Shown here one piece after another: positions 58,128-64,000 of a stretch of 64,000 nucleotides of DNA (within the stretch, counting starts at the first letter, position 1; each line of letters opens with the position of its first letter). A program made the position numbers and the translations under genes. Location: positions 186,001 to 250,000 of the forward strand of contig JALHQT010000008.1 in NCBI GenBank assembly GCA_022841825.1, given 5' to 3'. This stretch comes from Anaerolineae bacterium. Lineage in GTDB: Bacteria; Chloroflexota; Anaerolineae; Aggregatilineales; Phototrophicaceae. The notes beneath the pieces were generated by a model. The model did not search any database. It had not been told where the DNA came from and saw only the letters and a program-made list of their open reading frames with translations.

Positions 58128-59360
58128 CAGCCAAATCGTGAACGCAGTCCCCTCGGCTTCATCGCTGGTCACATCGATTCTGCCGCCATGTGCATCTACG
58201 AAACCGCGGGCAATCGCAAGCCCCAAGCCCGCGCTGCGCTGCCCATCCTGCCGCGCGACGCGAGCGCTGTCGCCGCGATAGAAGCGCTCAAACACCTGCG
58301 GAAGCTGATCTTTGGGAATAAACGAACCACTGTTGCGAATCGTGATTTCCGCGCCGCCGGATGTGGGGGACAGCACGATGTCAATAGCGCCGCCGGGCGG
58401 CGTATGCTCGATAGCATTATCGAGCAGGTTATGCAGTGTTCGCGCGATTTTGTCGCTGGCGATTTCGAGCGGCGGCAGCGTGCGCACCAGGTCAGCGTGC
58501 AAGGTGATCCTCGCGCTTTCGATGCGCGCCGCCGCGCCCTCGATCACCTCGTCAATCAACGCATCCAAGCGGACGGGAGCGCGCAGAAAGGGTACCGCTT
58601 CCGCATCCATCTCCGCCAACTCGAACAAATCGCTGATCAAACGCCCCAGATGCTCGATTTCGCGCTGCATCGACTGACGATAACGCAGCACAGTCGCTTC
58701 ATCGCGCACCACACCATCGAGAATCGCTTCGTTCATCGCCCGGATGGCGGCGAGCGGCGCACGCAGATCATGCGATGCCCAGGCGACGAGATCGCGACGG
58801 CTCTGTTCAAGCTGGCGTTTTTTCGCATCCACTGCCGCCAGTTCGCCCATCATCTGATTGAACATCTCGGTCAGCTCGGCAAGTTCGTCCCGCCCGGTCA
58901 CAGGCAACCGAGCCCCCAGGTCACCCTGCGTGAGCTGTTTCAACCCGCCCCCCAGCAGCCGAATCCGCGCAATCAATGCACCAGAGATCAGCAGTGCCGC
59001 GCAGATCGAAACCACGCCACCGAACATAAGCAGTGCGCTGATGAGGAGCACAACCTGCTCATTGATGAGCATCAACTGCATGGTGACGAACACATTCAGG
59101 AGTACAAAAGCGACGGTGACGACGATGATCGTCAGCAGCGTCCAACGCAGGCTGGTGAAGCGCTCGATCACTCGCCCCATGAGCAGCAGATAGACCAACC
59201 CCAGGGCGACTGCCGCCGACCCGATCATGTAGACGAATAACGTCGCCACTTCCGACTCGGAGGGCATCAGTACCGCCAGCACTGACGAGAGAACGATGGC
59301 GAACACCAGCAGCAGAACTGCGATCAGCAGGAGGAAAGGCAGTGTCTCACGAAGCTTCAT
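58119..59360 (-). CDS. Membrane histidine kinase without a large external sensor
   Basis: 413 aa from ATG 59360 (TTG 59363 rejected). Four membrane helices (~9-33, ~40-62, ~72-95, ~100-130) with only tiny loops, so it probably senses through the membrane or a partner. HAMP-like VTGRDELAELTEMFNQM, H-box VAWASHDLRAPLAAIRAMNE (~190-210, phospho-His), N-box LLDNAIEHTPPGG, G-boxes GLGLAIARGFVDAHGG and GTAFTIWLP. It overlaps the regulator by 14 nt. The Met-rich secreted protein downstream may be its reporter or sensor partner. Confidence 0.92.
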   Translation of the reverse strand: MKLRETLPFLLLIAVLLLVFAIVLSSVLAVLMPSESEVATLFVYMIGSAAVALGLVYLLLMGRVIERFTSLRWTLLTIIVVTVAFVLLNVFVTMQLMLINEQVVLLISALLMFGGVVSICAALLISGALIARIRLLGGGLKQLTQGDLGARLPVTGRDELAELTEMFNQMMGELAAVDAKKRQLEQSRRDLVAWASHDLRAPLAAIRAMNEAILDGVVRDEATVLRYRQSMQREIEHLGRLISDLFELAEMDAEAVPFLRAPVRLDALIDEVIEGAAARIESARITLHADLVRTLPPLEIASDKIARTLHNLLDNAIEHTPPGGAIDIVLSPTSGGAEITIRNSGSFIPKDQLPQVFERFYRGDSARVARQDGQRSAGLGLAIARGFVDAHGGRIDVTSDEAEGTAFTIWLPT

Positions 59361-60069
59361 CAAGTTTGTACCCTACACCGCGCACCGTCACGATGAATTT
59401 CGGATTAGCAGGGTCAGCCTCGATTTTTTCGCGCAACCGCCGGATATGGACTGTGACGGTGCTTTCATCGCCATTGAAGTCGTAGCCCCAGACTTCCGCA
59501 ATCAGATGATCGCGCGTCAGAACCTGACCGGGATGCCGCGCGAAGTACCACAGCAGATCAAACTCTTTTGCCGTCAAGGTCATCAGCGATCCGCCAATCC
59601 GCACCTCGCGCTTTCGCGGATCGATGTTCAGGTCGCCGAGTGCAATCGCCTGCTCATCACGGGCATCCGATTTCTCGCCGCCGGTGCGGCGCAAGACCGC
59701 CTTGACGCGCGCCACGACCTCGCGTGGGCTGAAGGGCTTGACGATATAATCATCGACCCCCAGTTCAAATCCCACGAGACGGTCGCTTTCGCTGCCGCGC
59801 GATGTGAGCATGATAATCGGCACCTCTCCCTGGAGTGTCCGCAGGTCTGACGTGTTCCGCAGCAGGCGCGCCAGTGTCCAGCCGTCCAGCTTGGGCAGCA
59901 TGAGGTCAAGCAGAATCAGGTCGGCGCGCTGGCTGCGCAGGAGCGATAGCGCGCTGTCACCATCCGCTGCCTCGACGACAACATATCCTTCGATTTCCAG
60001 ATAACGCCGCACCACCTCGCGGATTGTCGCATCGTCGTCGATGATGAAAACTGTCGTCCCACTGCGCAT
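59347..60069 (-). CDS. OmpR/PhoB-family response regulator
   Basis: 240 aa. Receiver ~8-122: FIIDDDATI acids, phospho-Asp in LILLDLMLPKLDG (~D56), Thr in IIMLTSRGSE and Lys in VDDYIVKPFSPREVVARV. Winged helix ~140-235: LTAKEFDLLWYFARHPGQVLTRDHLIAEVWGYDFNGDESTVTVHIRRLREKIEAD (key LTxxEFxLLxxxxxxPGxV..R). It ends ..VRGVGYKLDEAS and overlaps the kinase. It presumably binds the 11-bp array at 58084. It is divergent from corA with 79 nt between. Confidence 0.93.
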   Translation of the reverse strand: MRSGTTVFIIDDDATIREVVRRYLEIEGYVVVEAADGDSALSLLRSQRADLILLDLMLPKLDGWTLARLLRNTSDLRTLQGEVPIIMLTSRGSESDRLVGFELGVDDYIVKPFSPREVVARVKAVLRRTGGEKSDARDEQAIALGDLNIDPRKREVRIGGSLMTLTAKEFDLLWYFARHPGQVLTRDHLIAEVWGYDFNGDESTVTVHIRRLREKIEADPANPKFIVTVRGVGYKLDEAS

Positions 60070-60135
60070 GAGTTTCCCCTTCCAAGCTTACGCCAGGCTA
60101 ACAATCCGATGCTGGCATTTCCGTCAGGCATTCGG

Positions 60136-60141
60136 GATAAT
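60136..60141 (+). promoter_or_regulatory. -10 box directly before corA, possible leaderless start
   Basis: GATAAT (5 of 6) ends 7 nt before ATG 60149, so transcription would begin at or next to the start codon. No convincing ribosome site is present before the ATG, which fits a leaderless mRNA. The -35 region is weak. Confidence 0.4.
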
Positions 60142-60148
60142 AGCACGC

Positions 60149-61069
60149 ATGGCGATTCATGAACTGACATATGGCGAAAACCGCTGGATCAATATCGTCG
60201 CTCCGACCGAGAGTGACTTGGATCGTTTGCGCGAAGAGTATCCATTCCTCAGCCCGCTCAATCTGGAAGACATCACCAGCGTCATCGAACGCCCGAAGAT
60301 CGATTGCGAAGATGACTATCTGTTCGCCATCCTCCAACTTCCGCGTTGGGACGAAAAACAACGCCTGACCCGCCCGCACGAAATTGACATTGTGGTCGCT
60401 CATGGCGTCGTCGTGACCGTCCAGGACAGCAACCTTAAGCCGCTGGATCGACTTTTCCAGGAAGCGCAAGATAACGAGAGCAAGCGCGCCGCCCTTCTGG
60501 GGACGAGCGCCGCGCATACCTTCTATGTGATCATCGACAACCTCGTTGATTACCTCTTCCCGATTCTCCACAAGATCGACCATAACGTTCGCATGATCGA
60601 GGAGAAGTTGTTTTCGCGCGATGCGCTGCCGCTCATCCGGGAGATCGGTTTGGTTCGGCGCGATATCATCGCGGTCCAGCGCATCATCCGCCAGCTCGTA
60701 CCCGTCGTCGAGACCTTTGGCAGCAGCGTCCAGCGCGTCTTCAAAGACGAGCTGACCGACTACTTCGACGATGTAATCGACCACATCCATCAGGCGCGAG
60801 ACATCATCAGCGAAGACAACGAGGTCATGACCAGCCTCGCCGACACCGCCGACAAAATCCTCAGCCACCGCCTGAACAACATCATCCGGGTCCTGACCGT
60901 CTTTTCCGTACTGCTGCTGCCGCTCAATTTTATCGCGGGCGTCTATGGGATGAACCTCGCCGTGTTACCATTGGCGGAAAATCCGCAGTCGTTCTATATC
61001 ATTTCCGGCATCATGCTGGTCATCGTCCTGTTGATGCTTGCCTACTTTCGACACCGCCGCTGGATATAA
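60149..61069 (+). CDS. corA: CorA-type divalent metal ion channel
   Basis: 306 aa from ATG 60149; the longer in-frame start would lie inside the regulator promoter. Cytosolic N-terminal domain (~1-235) with NLEDITSVIERPKID and the long stalk helix, then two C-terminal helices (~245-265, ~278-300) with the diagnostic GVYGMNL (GMN) motif. Takes up Mg2+ (also Co2+, Ni2+) as a pentamer. RNase D starts 3 nt after its stop, so they are one transcript. Confidence 0.93.
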   Translation: MAIHELTYGENRWINIVAPTESDLDRLREEYPFLSPLNLEDITSVIERPKIDCEDDYLFAILQLPRWDEKQRLTRPHEIDIVVAHGVVVTVQDSNLKPLDRLFQEAQDNESKRAALLGTSAAHTFYVIIDNLVDYLFPILHKIDHNVRMIEEKLFSRDALPLIREIGLVRRDIIAVQRIIRQLVPVVETFGSSVQRVFKDELTDYFDDVIDHIHQARDIISEDNEVMTSLADTADKILSHRLNNIIRVLTVFSVLLLPLNFIAGVYGMNLAVLPLAENPQSFYIISGIMLVIVLLMLAYFRHRRWI

Positions 61070-61072
61070 CGC

Positions 61073-62215
61073 ATGCTGCCACCGCTCCAGTACATTGATG
61101 ACGATAACGGGCTGCGCGCCCTGGCGGCGCAGCTTGCCCGCGAGACGTTGATCGCAGTCGATACCGAGTCCAACAGCCTGCACGCCTATCGCGAGCGCGT
61201 CTGCCTGATTCAGATTTCGACCCGCAGCGCCGACGCCATCGTCGATCCGCTCACGATTGGTGACCTCAGCCCGCTCGCGCCGCTCTTTGCCGACCCGAAC
61301 ATCGAGAAAGTCTTCCACGCAGCGGAATATGACGTGATGTGCCTGAAGCGCGATTACGGCTTCCGCTTCTACAACCTGTTCGACACCATGATCGCGGCGC
61401 GCGTGTGCGGGATCAAGCAAATCGGGCTGGGAAACCTGCTGGCAGACTACGCAGGTATCCAGGTCGACAAGAGTCACCAGCGCGATAACTGGGGGCAGCG
61501 TCCGCTGCCAAAGGACAGCCTGGTCTATGCCCAGATGGATACGCACTACCTGCCAGCGCTGCGCGATCAATTGACCGCACGCCTGACCGAACTGAAGCGG
61601 CTGGAGATGGCGCGCGAATCGTTCGACGACCTTTGCAAGTCGCGCGCAGCACAGCATAACTTCGACCCCGATGGCTATTGGAAAATCGCCCTCTCGCACA
61701 AGCTCTCGCCGCGTGAAACCGCTATCATCCGCGAGCTGTACCTGTGGCGCGAGCGCGTCGCCGAAGAACGCGACCTGCCACCTTTCAAGGTGCTGAACGA
61801 CAAGACGCTGGTCGCGCTCGCCATCGACCAGCCCACCAACATGAACGACATCATCAACACACACGGCGTCGGCGGGAGCAACGGTCGCCGTTACGGGCGT
61901 GAGCTGATGAAGCTGATCGAACGCGGCAAACATGCTACAGCGCCCCCACAGCCGCCGCTGGAGCCACCCGCAGATCCGCTGCAGGTCGAGGTATACGCCG
62001 CGCTGCGCGATTGGCGTAAGGCGCGGGCGGCGGCGCTGGACGTCGAAAGCGATGTCATCATCGCCCGCGAAGCGCTCTGGTCGATCAGCGAGCAAATGCC
62101 CGCGACGCCGGACGCGCTCGACGGAATCCCCGGACTGGGACCCTGGCGGCTAAACGCTTATGGCGAAGACCTGTTGCGCATCGTGCGCAGGTTCAGCAGG
62201 CGTGGATCGGCGTGA
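61073..62215 (+). CDS. rnd: Ribonuclease D
   Basis: 380 aa. DEDDy exonuclease domain (~1-180): VDTESNSLHAYRERVCLIQIST (Exo I, D and E), FHAAEYDVMCLKRDYG (Exo II Asp) and YAQMDTHYL (Exo III, Y-x3-D). Two HRDC-like regions (~205-290, ~300-378; the second has GIPGLGPWRLNAYGEDLLRIV). Trims the 3' ends of tRNA and other stable RNA. All catalytic residues are present. It forms a unit with corA. Confidence 0.93.
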   Translation: MLPPLQYIDDDNGLRALAAQLARETLIAVDTESNSLHAYRERVCLIQISTRSADAIVDPLTIGDLSPLAPLFADPNIEKVFHAAEYDVMCLKRDYGFRFYNLFDTMIAARVCGIKQIGLGNLLADYAGIQVDKSHQRDNWGQRPLPKDSLVYAQMDTHYLPALRDQLTARLTELKRLEMARESFDDLCKSRAAQHNFDPDGYWKIALSHKLSPRETAIIRELYLWRERVAEERDLPPFKVLNDKTLVALAIDQPTNMNDIINTHGVGGSNGRRYGRELMKLIERGKHATAPPQPPLEPPADPLQVEVYAALRDWRKARAAALDVESDVIIAREALWSISEQMPATPDALDGIPGLGPWRLNAYGEDLLRIVRRFSRRGSA

Positions 62216-62342
62216 TTCGTGTTTGAAAGGCAGCCTCCTCAACACACAGGATTAAGCAGGCGCTCAAGCGCATCCCCGCGCCACGTGGTATCCTCGTAAC
62301 CAGCGTTCGTCATGCACACTGAACACGAGAGGACGCCTGATC

Positions 62343-63746
62343 ATGAAAGTCACATTCTTCGGCGCTGCGCGCACCGTCACTGGCTCGCAGCACCTGATCG
62401 AGGTCAATGGCAGCCGCATCCTGCTCGATTGCGGTTCCTATCAGGGCAAGCGAGACGAGGCATTCAAGCGCAACCGCAACCTGCCCTTCGACCCCGCCGC
62501 CATCGATGTCTGCGTTCTCTCGCACGCGCACATCGACCACAGTGGTAACATCCCTAACCTGGTCAAAAGCGGCTTTCGCGGCGACATCATCGCCACCCAT
62601 GCTACGCGCGATCTGTGCGCCTCGATGCTGATGGACAGCGGGCACATCCAGGAAAAAGACACCGAGTTCGTCAACAAGAAGCGCGCCCAGCGCGGCGAAC
62701 CACCTATCGAGCCGATCTATACGCAGGAAGACGCGGCGGCGAGCCTGGAAGCGTTCATCTCCCAGGGCTATGGTCGCGCCAAGCAGATAGCGCCCGGCGT
62801 CACGATGACGTTTATCGACGCAGGCCATATGCTCGGCAGCGCCAGCGTTGTCCTCGACATCCAAGACCGCGAGCAGAAGCGAGACGTACGTCTCGTCTTC
62901 AGCGGCGACATCGGGCGCGTCGGCACGCCGATCATCCGCGACCCGCAGATCCCCGACCGCGCCGACGTGCTGATTATGGAAAGCACTTACGGCGACCGCA
63001 CACACGCGCCATTGGATGACGAGATGAAGAAGATGGAGCGCGTCATCATCAGCACCTACAAACGAGGCGGTGCCGTGATCATCCCCGCGTTCGCTGTCGG
63101 GCGAACGCAGCAGCTTGTCTACATCTTCCATCAGCTCCGTCTCAAGGGCGACATCCCCAGAATGCCGATCTTCGTCGACAGCCCGCTCGCCATTGATGTG
63201 ACCAGCGCCTACCGCAACCACCCTGAATGCTACGACGCCGAGATCCGCGCCTTCATCCGCGACGAGAACGTCAAAGATCCGTTCGGCTTTGACGAGCTGC
63301 GCTACACACGCAGCGCCGAAGACAGCAAGCAGATCAACTTCCTGCGCGAGCCGTGCATCATCATCAGCGCCAGCGGCATGGCGGAAAACGGACGCATCCT
63401 CCATCATCTGCGCAACCGCATCGACGACGCGCGCAACACCGTGATGATCGTCGGCTACCAGGCAGAAAACACGCTTGGTCGCCGTATCATGGACGGCGAA
63501 CATCGCGTCCGCATCTTCGGCGAGGAGTACGACGTGCGCGCCGACGTGCAGGTGACCAGCGGCTTCAGCGGGCACGCCGACCGTGAGGGCTTGCACGAGT
63601 GGGTCGGCGGGATGAAAGAGCGTCCGAAACATGTCTTCCTGGTGCATGGGGAGATGGGACCTGCGACCGCGCTGGCGGGCACCCTCAAGCAGTCCTTTGG
63701 CGTCGATGTCAAGATACCGGATTGGAAACAGAGCTTCGAGGTGTAG
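62343..63746 (+). CDS. MBL-fold RNA-processing enzyme of the beta-CASP group
   Basis: 467 aa. Metallo-beta-lactamase core with the zinc motif SHAHIDHSGNIPNL (~59-72, HxHxDH), a GAARTVTGSQHLIEV start, DAGHMLGSASVVLDI (~160-174) and FSGDIGRVGTPI. Beta-CASP insert and tail: IIPAFAVGRTQQLVY, ISASGMAENGRILHHLRN, GYQAENTLGRRIMDG and TSGFSGHADREGLHEW. Similar to bacterial homologues of CPSF-73 and RNase TTHA0252, so an endoribonuclease. The next gene begins immediately after the stop. Confidence 0.92.
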   Translation: MKVTFFGAARTVTGSQHLIEVNGSRILLDCGSYQGKRDEAFKRNRNLPFDPAAIDVCVLSHAHIDHSGNIPNLVKSGFRGDIIATHATRDLCASMLMDSGHIQEKDTEFVNKKRAQRGEPPIEPIYTQEDAAASLEAFISQGYGRAKQIAPGVTMTFIDAGHMLGSASVVLDIQDREQKRDVRLVFSGDIGRVGTPIIRDPQIPDRADVLIMESTYGDRTHAPLDDEMKKMERVIISTYKRGGAVIIPAFAVGRTQQLVYIFHQLRLKGDIPRMPIFVDSPLAIDVTSAYRNHPECYDAEIRAFIRDENVKDPFGFDELRYTRSAEDSKQINFLREPCIIISASGMAENGRILHHLRNRIDDARNTVMIVGYQAENTLGRRIMDGEHRVRIFGEEYDVRADVQVTSGFSGHADREGLHEWVGGMKERPKHVFLVHGEMGPATALAGTLKQSFGVDVKIPDWKQSFEV

Positions 63747-64000
63747 ATGTCCGACTACAATCCATTTGAACAAGAGTGGCGCGAGTGCCTGCGCTCACAT
63801 TACATCTACGTCATCCGCAGCGGCGACGAAGCGACCGAGAAGACGCTGGCGGGCGTCATGCAGCAGGCAGGCTTTGACGAAAAGACGCTGATTGAACTGC
63901 GCATCCACGCCACGATGCGCGTCGAGCAGATGGGTGAAGACTTCGTCCCGGATTTCGCCGCGCTAGAAGAACAGATTGCGGCGCAGGTGGAGACGCAGAT
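63747..64000 (+). CDS. Unknown small protein, truncated by the window end
   Basis: ATG 63747 follows the stop of the beta-CASP gene with no gap. The frame stays open to the last base (84 codons). The visible part (MSDYNPFEQEWRECLRSHY.., then LAGVMQQAGFDEKTLIELRIHATMRVEQMGEDFVPDF) is helical, acidic and cytosolic-looking, without a known motif. Immediate adjacency suggests co-translation with the RNase and perhaps a partner role. Confidence 0.6.
   Translation, partial: MSDYNPFEQEWRECLRSHYIYVIRSGDEATEKTLAGVMQQAGFDEKTLIELRIHATMRVEQMGEDFVPDFAALEEQIAAQVETQ

Noticed and set aside
1-64000. tRNA, rRNA, integrase, transposase or attachment sites
   Set aside because: No cloverleaf-like sequence, rRNA conserved segment or recombinase motif was seen on either strand. 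Without a covariance search a divergent tRNA cannot be fully excluded.

Overview
The window reads as chromosomal DNA from a GC-rich bacterium of the phylum Chloroflexota, most likely in or near the Anaerolineae. Three things support this. (i) Two neighbouring proteins carry the YYY signature of the Chlor_Arch_YYY / DUF2298 membrane family, which is known mainly from Chloroflexi and archaea. (ii) There are many TPR, LysM and lamin-tail-type envelope proteins and enormous GT-C-like membrane proteins. (iii) Short palindromic repeats are abundant between genes. The phylum is an inference from gene content. No rRNA, tRNA, CRISPR array, transposase or phage gene was seen, and about 45 protein genes fill nearly all of the DNA.

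Layout. 1-2.6 kb: a KimA-like potassium transporter behind a structured leader that may be a c-di-AMP riboswitch. 2.6-3.7 kb (minus): an ECF-like sigma factor overlapping a small unknown partner gene. 3.8-20.6 kb (plus): the most distinctive block. It holds a secreted PPC-like protein, a flippase-like LPG_synthase_TM protein, a GT4 glycosyltransferase, a methyltransferase, a GT39-like protein, a 1,766-residue fusion of a GT39-like half to a YYY half, a stand-alone YYY paralogue and an Agl23/GT39-like protein. Together these look like an archaeal-style machinery for building and exporting an envelope glycan. 20.6-31.6 kb: a DUF1992 protein, a LysM/lamin-tail protein, ornithine carbamoyltransferase, a TPR protein, a low-GC island of two unknown membrane proteins, Era, a histidine phosphatase, malate dehydrogenase and a YqhA-like protein. 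31.6-40.6 kb: a palindrome-rich spacer, another low-GC membrane gene, a class-A PBP-like protein whose transpeptidase motifs are lost, an OmpR-type regulator, a HTH protein followed by a short DprA, a GNAT protein and a GH1 glycosidase.

40.6-53.9 kb (minus): a lipase and a complete Liv-type ABC importer (LivG, H, M, K, F) interleaved with two acyl/aryl-activating ligases, an overlooked 43-residue membrane peptide, a GT2, a left-handed beta-helix protein and an acyl-ACP-reductase-like enzyme that keeps the cyanobacterial catalytic cysteine. This suggests uptake, activation and reduction of a fatty or aromatic acid. 54-55.2 kb: a cassette of three small membrane-anchored proteins, two of them with Arg-Gly-rich tails. 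55.2-60.1 kb (minus): a TPR membrane protein, a MazG-like pyrophosphohydrolase, a secreted unknown, a methionine-rich acidic secreted protein and a two-component system. Four tandem 11-bp repeats between the kinase and the methionine-rich gene look like a response-regulator binding array. 60.1-64 kb (plus): CorA, RNase D, a beta-CASP RNase and a truncated unknown gene.

Two repeat types recur. One is a pair of palindromes facing each other through CTACA/TGTAG arms, like a REP doublet; a perfect 25-bp-arm copy lies in frame inside a glycosyltransferase gene. The other is a simple hairpin of the type GGTT-loop-AACC between genes.
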